A stretch of DNA of 64,000 bases from Hypomesus transpacificus (taxonomy: Eukaryota; Chordata; Actinopteri; Osmeriformes; Osmeridae): positions 248,001 to 312,000 of the forward strand of contig NW_025814039.1 of NCBI RefSeq assembly GCF_021917145.1, read 5' to 3'. A program made the position numbers and the translations under genes. Shown piece by piece: positions 46,210 through 57,391 of the stretch. Positions within the stretch are counted from its first letter, which is position 1. Every line of letters starts with the position of its first letter. Under the pieces are notes generated by a model. That model had not been told where the DNA came from and made no database searches. It saw nothing but the letters and a program-made list of their open reading frames with translations.

Positions 46210-46710
46210 AGGCTAACTAAGCTTGTTTAACAACTCTGAGGTTGCTGGCTTCAGCAACATAACCGCATTCAGTAACGCAATATTCAAAGCCTTATAAGGT
46301 CTAGTTTAGCGGCGTTAATTTGAGCTTGCTCATTATTAAAGAATTAAGCTAGCACTACAAGTGTGTTGACGAGTGGTATGCTAAATACAACAAAGCTTGC
46401 TAAACAACTCTTTGAGATTGCTGGCTTCAGTAACATAACCGCATTCAGTAACGCAATATTCGAAGCCTTATAAGGTCTAGTTTAGCGGCGTTACTTTGAG
46501 CTTGCTCATTATTAAAGAGTTAGCACTAAGTGTGTTGACAAGTGGTAGGCTAACTTCAACAAAGCTTCTTAAGCAACTCTTTGAGATTGCTGGCTTCAGT
46601 AACATAATAATCGCATTCAATAACACAATATTCAAAGCCTTATGGTCTAGTTTAACGGCGTTAATTTGATCTTGCTCATTATTAAAGAGTTCGCACTACA
46701 AGTGTGTTGA
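46210..46710. repeat. Intronic tandem repeat, three units (left arm)
   Basis: Three units of about 170 bp, each with TTAATAATGAGCAAG-type and GCCAGCAATCTCAAAGAG-type words on the complementary strand. The mirror is 48785-49285. They lie between the first and second exon-like blocks. Confidence 0.8.
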
Positions 46711-47102
46711 CGAAAAGTCAGGATCCCAGGAGGACAGGACTAGCCAACAGCTATTCAAAACAAGTAACTTGGCTTAACGTTGCTAATTGATAGCTTACCT
46801 GGCAAGAACAGTCTGTATGGAATCCTGGTCATCTGAAGATAAAAGTAGTCGAGTACAATCTGAAAAAGTCTGGGCACAATTGTTGAGAAAGTTTGTGGTC
46901 GTAATTTTCTGAGATTTGCCTCCACCAGAATTCGAAATCACACACAACGTGTTCGTCTTCTTCGTTGGTTCTTTGAATGGCGGTTAGCAAACAATGTATA
47001 GGCGCATCATCGCCACCTACTGGACGGGAGTATGATGCCGGATAAACCGCAAAAGTGGCTCTCCCCCACACAAATGGACTGTCCCAAATACTAAATGATA
47101 GC

Positions 47103-47951
47103 CAGAGAATGTCTAATAAAGAGAGAACTCCCACTCTCGGGAAACTTCCGGGTTCTGAACTGGTTGCAGTTCCACTCAAGTTCCATGTGAGGGCGCTAAC
47201 GGTCGAGTGCAGAATGAATGGAGGTCTATGGAGCTATACCCCTCAAAATCCACTTTTCTCAGGATATAATTTTTTGTCTAGTAATTTGAATTCTGAAATC
47301 GAAAGGGGAGGCAAAAAAAACACACACCACTGGGTGTTAGATTTTTTTTAAAGTCGCCTTTCTGTTCTAAAAAGCCTTTGAAAATGGCATTGACGTCATA
47401 CACATCGTACGACCAGAGCTACTGCTTGACGGCAAGCTCTGGTTACTTCCACTTTACTCTCGAGGCATCGACAACACAGCTGACAGGTTAGGCTTGCCCT
47501 GTCAATACAAATGCTAGAAAGAGTTTTGGCTTGCTAATGTTGTTGCTAATGTTGCTAGTGCTCTGACATTTTGGTTCTGCTTCGGATGCCATCAAGCGGG
47601 ATCTCTGGTCGTAGTCAGTCCTTCACTAACCAATCAACATTCGTTAGCAGAATGCTAGTGTGTTATGGGCAACAACGACTTACCCCTTAAGAAATCGAAA
47701 GGACGTAAGTACTCGTTCATTCAACTTTTGACGTGTAATCCATGTTGAACATCTAAAAACTATAATAAAATCTGAGATTTATCAACGACAATCAGGCGAA
47801 AGAGACAAATTTAGCCGTTTATCTCCATAGACTCCCATTCATTTTGCACTCGACCACGATCACTCCCGGTGGAACTTTGGTGGAACTGCAACAAAATTCG
47901 GTACAATGGGGCTTAATAGGGAGTGGGCAGGCTCTCCTTAAACAGGCTCTG
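47103..47951. mobile_element. hAT-like element copy 2 near the palindrome centre
   Basis: 849 bp, CAGAGAATGTCTAATAAAG to CTTAAACAGGCTCTG, flanked by TGATAGC (47096-47102, 47952-47958). The right arm has the empty site (TAGCTATCATTTAG near 48390). It matches the copy at 14508-19461 and lacks Harbinger. No coding capacity was seen. Confidence 0.88.
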
Positions 47952-48069
47952 TGATAGCTACGTAAGAGCCCACATGGTCACAGTAGGACTACGTACAGCC
48001 TCGCGCAGACACTATGTAAAAAGGGGGGTGGCTATGTTGAAGCCAACCAATAGCATGGAAGCATAAATG

Positions 48070-48290
48070 GTCCAAACGCGTACAGACGTCAAATACGGAC
48101 GTGTACAGACGTCAAAACGTGTACAGACGTCATTTTTTACGTTGTACACGTCAACAATTTACGTGTGTACACGAACGACAGTTCAGACGTTTTGGCACAA
48201 TCGGCGTTGGATAGTTTTTGACGTCTGTACACGTTTTGACGTCTGTACACGTCAGTTTTTGACGTCTGTACACGTTTGGACCATTTATGC
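48070..48290. repeat. Central minisatellite and palindrome loop
   Basis: Left of the loop are three GACGTGTACAGACGTC-type words, and right of it three in inverse orientation. The 86-bp loop (48133-48218) carries one asymmetric unit with AACGACAGTTCAGACGTTTT and GGCACAATCGGCGTT, the same unit found in the outer arrays. Confidence 0.85.
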
Positions 48291-48784
48291 TTCCATGCTA
48301 TTGGTTGGCTTCAACATAGCCACCCCCCTTTTTACGTAGTGTCTACGCGAGGCTGTACGTAGTCCTACTGTGACCATGTGGGCTCTTACGTAGCTATCAT
48401 TTAGTATTTGGGACAGTCCATTTGTGTGGGGGAGAGCCACTTGTGCGGTTTATCCGGCATCATACTCCCGTCCAGTAGGTGGCGATGATGCGCCTATACA
48501 TTGTTTGCTAACCGCCATTCAAAGAACCAACGAAGAAGACGAACACGTTGTGTGTGATTTCGAATTCTGGTGGAGGCAAATCTCAGAAAATTACGACCAC
48601 AAACTTTCTCAACAATTGTGCCCAGACTTTTTCAGATTGTACTCGACTACTTTTATCTTCAGATGACCAGGATTCCATACAGACTGTTCTTGCCAGGTAA
48701 GCTATCAATTAGCAACGTTAAGCCAAGTTACTTGTTTTGAATAGCTGTTGGCTAGTCCTGTCCTCCTGGGATCCTGACTTTTCG

Positions 48785-49285
48785 TCAACACACTTGTAGT
48801 GCGAACTCTTTAATAATGAGCAAGATCAAATTAACGCCGCTAAACTAGACCATAAGGCTTTGAATATTGTGTTATTGAATGCGATTATTATGTTACTGAA
48901 GCCAGCAATCTCAAAGAGTTGCTTAAGAAGCTTTGTTGAAGTTAGCCTACCACTTGTCAACACACTTAGTGCTAACTCTTTAATAATGAGCAAGCTCAAA
49001 GTAACGCCGCTAAACTAGACCTTATAAGGCTTCGAATATTGCGTTACTGAATGCGGTTATGTTACTGAAGCCAGCAATCTCAAAGAGTTGTTTAGCAAGC
49101 TTTGTTGTATTTAGCATACCACTCGTCAACACACTTGTAGTGCTAGCTTAATTCTTTAATAATGAGCAAGCTCAAATTAACGCCGCTAAACTAGACCTTA
49201 TAAGGCTTTGAATATTGCGTTACTGAATGCGGTTATGTTGCTGAAGCCAGCAACCTCAGAGTTGTTAAACAAGCTTAGTTAGCCT
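48785..49285. repeat. Intronic tandem repeat, three units (right arm)
   Basis: Units begin near 48787, 48958 and 49127, each with CAACACACTT, TTAATAATGAGCAAG, AACGCCGCTAAACTAGACC and GAAGCCAGCAA. They differ from one another by small indels but match the left arm unit by unit. Confidence 0.85.
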
Positions 49286-50540
49286 ACCACTAATATATTT
49301 TGTCATGCTAACAGGTTAGAGATAATGGCGACGAGCGTTCGCTGGAGCAGAGTGCAGACTGCATCAATCTGGAGTGGTGGATGAGATGCTTTTGCTCATG
49401 AGCGAGTTAGTTCAGGAAGCCAACAACAACAACAACCTGGTAATGTACTCGTCAGATTAAACATTATCTGAAGAAGCAAGATTCAAAACACGATGCCTCT
49501 AACATTTTTCTCTTTAACTGCAGTTGCTTCTGGTTTCACCGTACCTCGAATGGGAGGACAGACTGGAGGAAGGCCGGTTTACCAAATCGCCCAAGAGCAG
49601 TTGCAGATGTTGTTGTCCTTTAACTTCTCTGCTAAACAAATTGCGGAGATCGTGGGTGTCTCAAGAAGAACAGTGAACCGACGGTTAAGGTATGTGTCAA
49701 TTGAAGGACTAGTTCAGGAGAGATCTGAATAATGTGACCCCTTTCTCACTGAGCCCTACACAATTATTTTGTTTATTTACAAAGCACATGAAACACTGCA
49801 GAATTACGCTTTCTATACATTTCATGAAGAAATTGATATACTTTGATAGAACTCTTTCATATCCCATATCTTTGGAGAGAAAACTGTCACGCGCTTGTAC
49901 CACATAGCTACCTTGTCACCGTTCCTTAAACACATTGTTTTATTTAGAGTTACCAGGGATGAATGTAAAAAATGGATCTAAGTCCTAATATGTATACATT
50001 GTCTTCCATAGACAGCACAATTTCATCTTTTACAGACCAGATGATGCACTTGATCTGAAGGTGCTGCTATTCGGAGTATGTCCCACAGGCTTCGGAGGAG
50101 AACACATCGAGTGGCAGGGTCAAATTCGCTGTGGCATCTTGATCGCAACCACAAGCTCTTAAAGTAAGTGGCTTGTTTTACTGTGATTCGTTAATTTGCC
50201 CTAACTGTGTCCCTAGCCAATGACAAGCTGATTATTTTATTAGTTTTGAATTTAAAATAAGATTTTCAGCTTCACATGAATGGAATAGAGGTTGGACTTT
50301 TCTTTCTGTTAAACGCCCAACATGTTGCACAGAAATGTACACAAATCATTTTAGCTGCATTCAAGCCATTCATATTTTTTTTTGTTATTTATAAAATAAG
50401 ATGTGCAATTGAAATCTTTCGTTTTCCCTTCCTTCCTCTCTTAGGCGGAGGATTGTAATCCATGGAGGAATCGATGGGTTCAGCCGACTGGTGGTTTTCC
50501 TGAAGGCTTCTAACAACAACAGAAGTGACATTGTAATAGT

Positions 50541-51226
50541 CCTACGTAGTGTGGTCAGGTCTGCTGAGTTTATCATCGACAGGAAGCTCCCAGCCCTACA
50601 GGACACCTACCACACACGATGCCTCAGGAAAGCTGGCAAGAATCTAAAAGACTGCTACCACCCATCTTTCAGTCTCTACCCCGCTGCCTTCTGGACAGCT
50701 GGCAGGATTCTAAAAGACTGCTACCACCCATCTTTCAGTATCTACCCCGCTGCCTTCTGGACAGCTGGCAGGATTCTAAAAGACTGCTACCACCCATCTT
50801 TCAGTCTCTACCCCGCTGCCTTCTGGACAACAGTTTCTATCCAAGGGCCGGGCGGCTTCTGAATGACCATTTACATGGACAGTTCTCACTAGCCACTTAA
50901 CATTGATGCATTTCTCACTAGTCACTTTACACACTGTCACCTTCAGCCACTGGTTGCACTATCAGCAATATTGCACCAACTGTACCCCACTTGTCTTAGG
51001 TTAGTATAGGTGTAAGGTTAGTGTAGGTCATTATCTGTATTAGAGGTCTAATATTTTGTATACTATTTTGTATATTTAGGAGGTTTATAAATGATCATAT
51101 TTTTTTAGCTTATCATAAATGTAATCTAAGTACTTATTATGTTATGCCAGGTTGCTTTGCATTGTCTTGTCCCAAAAATGACAGTGCCCAGTCTGACTTT
51201 GTGGTGTTTTGTGTACCTGACAATAA
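50541..51226 (+). mobile_element. Rex1-like (type 2) LINE 3' fragment (right arm)
   Basis: Mirror of 44269-44954, with the same in-frame triplicated 66-bp unit. It is fused in frame to the integrase-core exon, so a chimeric 123-codon frame runs from 50491 to 50862. Confidence 0.8.
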
Positions 51227-51870
51227 GGCCGAATCCCAATACTCCCCCTTACCCCTTCCCCTTACCCCTTCCCCTTAGTTTTGCGCGTTCCCGTGAGAGC
51301 TAGTGGTGTCCCAATACTCTTTTGGAGCTAGGGGAAGGGCTAAGACTAAGGGGTATACACCCCTTAAAACCAAGTAAGATCGGGAGCTTACTTGAAACCT
51401 AGGGCTATGTGAAAACTGCGCGACCGGCAACAATGGCGACCAAATCATCCAGAGAGTCTGATAAATGTTATATTATCGGCTTAATTAATTGATAAAAAAA
51501 TGGACAGTCTTGTTTTGTTTTATATACAGTCATGAACGTATATATTTGCAACCATTTTCCTAATTGAAACGTTTCTAAAAATCGTTAGTTTAGTACGTTA
51601 ATGTTACAGTTCTGAATTGCACAACAGTCCCGCATTTTTTTGACTAGCATGTCTACAGTTCTAAGTAAACTCCATTAGCAGCGAATTTCGTTTAATATCA
51701 GTGCATAACGCTACTTGCTTTGGAGATATCGATACGTGCTAGATGACGTACCTGTAACCAAGTGGCGTCCCATTTCCTAGGGCTATGTAGCCCTTACCCC
51801 TTACTTTCGAGGGCCATGGGGAAGGGGTAAATTAAGGGGAAGGGGTAAGGGGGAGTATTGGGATTCGGCC
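51227..51870. mobile_element. MITE with GGCCGAATCCCAATACTCCC ends (right arm)
   Basis: Mirror of 43625-44268, flanked by TAA (the complement of TTA). It sits in the LINE tail in the same position as in the left arm, so it predates the palindrome. Confidence 0.85.
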
Positions 51871-52582
51871 TAAGACTTGAAATGGATGTCCAGCACTCCT
51901 TGTTTACATATCTATATAGAAAAAGAAGGAATCATTATTGCCAACAACGAAAGGCATCTTTGGGCTCTTCACTTTGTTTACCTGCCTCGTATAAAACGTG
52001 ACCTGAGGACTGCCAGATACACGTCACAATATCAATTTTTTGTACAAGGTTGTCTTACACAACAGTTGCAACATCACACTGGTATCCAAGGTATATTTGG
52101 AGCAGCCAGTTCTAGGGGGTGGCTGACCAAGGGGCGGCTGCACTTGCCTTTGACAAAGAGTTGTGGTTCCCCTAAACCAATTTCAACCAAGTGACGAACA
52201 GTTGGAACACACAAATTGTTTGGTAGAGATAGACAGTTTGGGAACTGATCAGGTCCTCAATGTCCTTTCTTAAATACAGTCTACACACACATAATTTAAC
52301 TGTTGTAATCACATTTTCAATAGGCCTTGGAATGAGTAAGCAGTCTCAATCACGTCAATGTAATAAAGATGAGCAGACCATATACAATTTTGCTTGTGTT
52401 TAATGTTATTGCATTATGTAACTACGCCTTTGAAATCCATCCATTTAAACAGAACAAAACACGTGTTCATGTAAGATAAAATTAATTTACGACTACATTA
52501 AGTCCTCCCCAAACTGATCTGCATAGCCTATTCTAACCTATTCCAAGATACACCTTTTAAAGGTGTCATAAGTCTCACCCAC

Positions 52583-53144
52583 AGGTAAGTAGACTGGAGC
52601 GTATCATCCGCACTGCTGAGAAGGTGATCGGCTGCAATCTGCCTTTCCTCGAGGATCTGCACACCTCAAGGTCCCTGAGGCGAGTGAGGAAGATTGTGGC
52701 CGACCCCTCCCACCCTGGACACTCCCTGTTCCAGCTACTCCCCTCCGGCAGAAGGCTGCGGTCCATCAAGACCAAAACCTCACGCCACAAGAACAGTTTC
52801 TTCCCCTCCGCTGTTGGCCTCTTTAACAAGGCCAAGGACTCATACTGACTTTAAATCACAATCTGCACAATGACACCCTGCACATTGCAATTTTCACTAT
52901 TGTATTGTTTGCACTATCTGTATTTTTAGGTTATTGTAAATTAGGGCTACTTATATATTATTTTTTATTCCCCTTAGTATTAGCTAGACCCCCTTTGGTA
53001 TTAGCTAGACTTTGCTCCTTTTGTATAGTTAGTCCACGTATTTAGGTTTCAATATTCCTATATATTTAATGTATGCACCTCCCTGCCAAAGTAAATTCCT
53101 TGTTTGTGCAAACATTCATGGCGAATAAAATCCCTTCTGATTCT
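52583..53144 (+). mobile_element. Rex1-like LINE 3' fragment (right arm)
   Basis: Mirror of 42351-42912; encodes the same C-terminal peptide (52624-52848). The following interval 53145-54134 has no recognised feature apart from an A-rich run near 53370. Confidence 0.85.
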
Positions 53145-54134
53145 AAAGTATAGCACCAGCGCGCACGTGTTTGCATTTAGGAACCTGGCCAGTCCATTTT
53201 CTGGGTAAAGAAAGGCGAGCTCTAGCTGTACCGGAAATATGCAATATATACATGTTATAACAATAATAACTAAGCGTCTATAGTGCGTAGGCTAATTAAT
53301 TCCTAGTCAAGCCAATAACCTATATTTTGCTGTAGCCTTGTTTTGTGGTGTGTTCGGCCTCCGACAGTTAAAAAAAAAAAAAAAAGCAGAGAACTGATGT
53401 TTAAATATACAGTGCATTATGTACACTGCATAATAGGCTATACTAACCCCCTTGGGTTAGAATATTAAGGTAGGCCTACATAATCTAAATTGGCCAACTT
53501 TAGACATTTCATAAACAATGTGTTCAACTTTATGCATAAATATGCTACTCTGAAGCCTACAACTGTTAATTGAATAATTGACAACTGATTGAGCTCCCAA
53601 TTATTGCTGATGCAACACATAAGCCTACAATTTCTTTTTGTAGTCAACAAAACAAGCATTTCATGGCAAACTGTTCAGTGTCATTCATTTTACAAAAATG
53701 ATGCACCTCGACTTGGGAACAGCGATGAATGCAACCATAGCCTATAATGACTCAAGCGCAGAGCATGCAAAGAGATTGTAAATAATTGATGACAGGTCAT
53801 ATACACATTTATTAAAGATTAGTTTTGGCATGAAAAAGTATTATGCTGAAATTTTATAACCACCAAAGTATGAGTGAAAAAAGAAATGTGTGCGCTATGC
53901 CCCATGTATGGTCAGAGGGGATTCAAACATTCAATAGCCTACCAAATAGGCAAAGGAATGCACCAGATTTCTGGCCAAAGGTGCTGCCCAGGCAATGCAA
54001 CATAGTAGCATGGAGATGAAATCTGATCACATTATCTGGGCCATTAATAATGCCCTCCTTGCTCAGGTTTAATTAATGGCACTCTGTTCCTTGCTCCACT
54101 AATTTACAACTCCTTTCAAACATGCTCTGATTAA

Positions 54135-54471
54135 TGCTGGGTATACACCACAAGATAATTGGGCTGATTTGGGGCCGATTTCCCCCTTCCGACAATCCTA
54201 GGTAATGTCCCGACAATCCTAGGTTATGTCCCGATTATCTGCAGATTATTTTATCAGATTTTCCCTTGATGTGAAGTGTGTTAAGAGCGGCCGAACTTGC
54301 TCGGAAGAACGTCGGAGCCGCTCCAAAATCATGATGTGTGAGGGGAACCCCAACGACAAACACCACACACTATAGGATCAGAAAGGTTACATTTAGGATT
54401 TTCTTGTCCTCATGTTTGTGGTCTCACATTTTAAAACATGAAAAAAAAAAAAAATGTGTGTGTACCCAGCA
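54135..54471. mobile_element. MITE with TGCTGGGTA ends, intact (right arm)
   Basis: 337 bp, TGCTGGGTATACACCACA to TGTGTACCCAGCA, with TAA on both sides. It is the unoccupied counterpart of the L2 site in the left arm. It contains CCGACAATCCTAGGT twice. Confidence 0.85.
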
Positions 54472-55164
54472 TAACACAAGTCTCTATCCTCTATAGACCT
54501 GTCCTGCATGTTTGAGATGTTTCCCTGCTCCAACACACCTGATTCAAATTAATGGGTCGTTATCCTGAGGACCAGGGTTGGGAACCACTACTACTGATAA
54601 GTTACCATCCCTATCCTGGGGAAAAAAAACAGACCCTGTACATTTCATTTACTCTCAATTACATTAAAAGTATATTTTACATTCCTTGTGTTGGATATTA
54701 CTTGTATATTGCCATGGGTATTACGTGTTTTATTTCTTGACTAAGGCTTCTCTGTGTACTGTCCAGCTGTCTTCAACCCTGTGTATTCCTAACCTGTTTT
54801 ATTTTAATATTATTTTGCTTGCTGTTGCGCCACCATTTATCCTTGGCTATACCCATCACATTGACCAGAGGCTCTGTCCTTACTATTTGTGCACACACAC
54901 TGCCATCTAGTGGGCATTTTAATGAACTGAAATGTATACCTTTTTCGAAATGTGAATATGATATAGTATACAAATGTAATAATTTTTTCAGTAACTTACA
55001 AAATAGCGTACAGTTGTTGATAATGTCACTGCCAATTTATATTAGCCTATTTCTTAACCTTAATTCAATCAAGATTGGTTGAGTGTGGACAGGTTTTCAC
55101 TCTTGCAATAATCGTTATCTGGTTTCCCCTCAGAAAAAAATGAAGTGGTAGCACCCAATTTTAA

Positions 55165-55410
55165 ACGTGTACAGATGTCAAAAACTGACGTGTACAGACG
55201 TCATTACGTGTACAGACATCAAAAACGGACGTGTACAGACGTACATTTTTGACGTCTGTACACGTCAAAAATTGACGTGTGAACACGAACGACAGTTCAG
55301 ACGTTTTGGCACAATCGGCGTTCGGTAATTTTTGACGTCTGTACACGTCAAAAATTGACGTGTGTACACGAACGACAGTTCAGACGTTTTGGCACAATCG
55401 GTGTTCGATA
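55165..55410. repeat. Minisatellite at right palindrome end
   Basis: About two units matching the 83-bp repeat, with GTGTACACGAACGACAGTTC, AGACGTTTTGGCACAATCGG and GACGTGTACAGACGTC words. It has fewer units than the left end and unmatched bases at both sides of the array (e.g. 55412-55450). Confidence 0.8.
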
Positions 55411-55479
55411 ATGATTGTCAGGCGTAGCGACGGTTGTGTGTTGTTCTGGTGTGCGAGGGCACTTGTCACCCCCCATACA

Positions 55480-57390
55480 CCAGTCGATCAAGCTCTGTTC
55501 AAAGACGGATCCTCTATCGCCTCACTTGCAGCTGCTAGGGGTGTGTGACACTGCACAATGTGGTATAGATCCGATACCAAGGAGTAAATACAGGGCCAGT
55601 ATTGCCAATACCGATACTTTTGGCTTAGAAAAGCAGTTTATCTACTTTTGTGGGGGAAAGCAATGCCTCTCAATTGATTAAGTGAATGCATCATCAATAT
55701 GAATATTTGAATGAAAATTTAACATTTCTTGATCATTCAATGATTTTTCCTTTAGTTAATTGTTCATGATTATGATCATAATAAAACACAGGACGGGTTT
55801 TGTCAAAAATACTGTTAATGTGTGCCGCTGAGTCATGTTACTGCACGTAGCCTGTAGTATCACCCGATGCATGACTCTGGATTGGCACAACACCGAAACA
55901 AGATAATATTTTCCTGCAGTAGTGAATATTGTAGGATTACGGCTCAGAACAAGATGGACAGAATCAGAGTGTAAGTATCTAATGTGAATCGCATAAGTAT
56001 AGAACAATTCTGGTGTCTTGAATTGGACAACGTTAGCTAGTTAACTTCAACTTTGCTGTCGAAATCATTTCAAGACACTGAATCACGACTGAAGTGGTTT
56101 TCAACGTCAAACAAACTACTTGATTAGCTAGAGCTAACATTCAGTAGTTATAGCACTACTATAGCTAGCTAGCTCTACACACATAGCTTTTAAAAACAAA
56201 CTGTAAATTGTTACTCTGTTTATTTGTTTAATGAAACAGTAGCGCAACGTAGCTTATCATCAATCAAGTATTTTTCAACATATTTAAGTTAGCTAAACGT
56301 TCAAAACAATTCTGGTACAATTATCTGTTCACTTCACATTTTCTGCGGTTATTCAGACTGAAAATCTGCGGAATTCCGCTAGCCTTCCTGTTCTTATGTT
56401 GGAGCAACCAAAGATGTTCCACAACAGTTTGACGGCAAATATGGTCGATTGAATGTTGACAGACTTTGCTCAAAAGTATTGATCCATCCTCATAAAGATC
56501 GCCTGAAAACTCCCTGGCCCTGCTCTTGCTGTAATTTGGGTCGATAAATGTTTCCTTTTCAATTCTTAGCATTTTTGGCGAACGTTTGAAAAATAGAGCC
56601 GTAATATGAGTTGAAAGTGTATTTACCTTTTGCCTCAGACCAATGCGTTCTAGCCTACTTGAAAATCCGCGGGTTTTTGTCAGAATTCGTTGCCCGCGTA
56701 TTCCTTTTGGGCCTGCTCACGATAAACCAGCACATTAATAAAACTTCAACAAAATAATATTTTAAGCGCAAGTGGATTCAATCTGTCAGCTAAACGAAAT
56801 CTGCAGCCTACTGTCTCAAAAATTAATCATATAATTTTTGTAGGCCATCATATAGGCTACGGCCTGAGTATGCTGAGGAATCTGTTCCTGCAGGATGCAG
56901 AAAAGGTCTTCATCTCTGGACCAGTTTATCATCGGAGGTAAGTAGAGAATGTACATTTTCTGCACAATGCCATACAACTTTATAATCTACTATTAATACC
57001 TTTATTATCAACCACTTGAATAATGCTAATTAATGTACTCTACTTTTTTCTTGCTTCTATCTCTCATTGAAGGATGAAGTTGTATGGAGGTCTAGATGGA
57101 GGTCTAGATGGAGTGATATGGAGGGGATGGAATGATATGGAGGGGTGATTGTCATTGTTTGACAATTACTCAAAATAAAAAATGTATATCTTGAATCTGC
57201 CCTGAGAGTCAACCTTGTGTCTTGCCTCTCTAACATTACACATTTGTGGTTGAGATTGAGTGACTGCAAAAGCCATAGCAAATAGAATAGAATAGAACTT
57301 CACTTTTCCAGAACTTTGTGGTGTCAGACACATCCAAAATGTAGCATGCACACAGGCATGTGCAGTATTTACAGGAATATGAAAGATGAT
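55480..57390. other. Unassigned right flank of the palindrome
   Basis: At 55535 a CTAGGGGTGTGTGACAC start followed by GATACCGATACT-type words looks like the end of a hAT, but no second end was found. A small spliced transcript is possible: a block ending TTTATCATCGGAG|GTAAGT near 56938 and one after a TCATTGAAG acceptor at 57072, with AATAAA near 57174. Its protein content is negligible, so it would be non-coding. Confidence 0.3.
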
Positions 57391-57391
57391 C

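Larger units (their letters stand above)
43301..46965 (-). pseudogene. HTH plus rve-like integrase-core protein gene, left-arm copy (broken)
   Basis: Mirror of the right-arm gene at 48530-52194, reading away from the palindrome centre. Exon-like blocks on the minus strand: 46799-46965 (5' exon), 46056-46180, 45806-45971 (HTH), 45332-45459, from 45051 downward (start of the integrase core), and 43618-43301 (C-terminal part). The HTH reads FSAKQIAEIVGVSRRTVNRR. The core start reads IHGGIDGFSRLVVFLKASNN. The C-terminal part has HLWALHFVYLPRIKRDL. Lesions are the same as in the right arm: a 1-base loss in the fourth exon and a LINE inserted in the core. Function, if any, is lost. The family resembles integrase-core proteins common in fish and marine invertebrate genomes; the exact superfamily is not assigned. 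Confidence 0.72.
38941..48132 (+). repeat. Left arm of giant palindrome
   Basis: Pairs as reverse complement with 48219-55479. Matching positions sum to 94420 in the outer part (38941-39954), to 95495 in 41031-47095, and to 96351 in 47952-48132. The two steps are explained by a 1068-bp L2 and an 849-bp hAT present only in this arm. Net paired length is about 7.26 kb. Identity looks near complete from 42.4 kb inward and lower in the outer kilobase. Confidence 0.93.
48530..52194 (+). pseudogene. HTH plus rve-like integrase-core protein gene, right-arm copy (broken)
   Basis: Likely a transposon-encoded or transposon-derived DNA-binding integrase. Exon-like blocks with splice signals: about 48530-48696, 49315-49439 (VDEMLLLMSELVQEANNNNN), 49524-49689 (GGRPVYQIAQEQLQMLLSFN and a helix-turn-helix FSAKQIAEIVGVSRRTVNRR), 50036-50163 (THRVAGSNSLWHLDRNHKLL after a frame break) and from 50445 (IHGGIDGFSRLVVFLKASNN). 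WHLD and the GGIDGFSR context carry the first acidic residues of an rve core. The core is then cut by a Rex1-like LINE at about 50541, itself holding a MITE. The C-terminal part resumes at 51877 with NNERHLWALHFVYLPRIKRD. A missing base near 50056 puts the fourth exon out of frame, and the central catalytic region including the Glu is absent. Confidence 0.72.
48219..55479 (-). repeat. Right arm of giant palindrome
   Basis: Reverse complement of the left arm. The outermost paired word is GTCACCCCCCATACA, ending at 55479. The 86 bp between the arms (48133-48218) is the loop. This arm lacks the two later insertions and so shows the arm as it was when the palindrome formed. Confidence 0.93.

Noticed and set aside
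48424..48666. 80-codon frame near the palindrome centre as a separate protein
   Set aside because: It covers the presumed 5' exon/UTR of the integrase-core gene, has no domain, and its mirror is the same sequence.
38941..55479. Simple transposon with long terminal inverted repeats and target duplication
   Set aside because: No matching duplication was found at 38941 and 55479, and the centre has no unique body, so it is described as a palindrome only.
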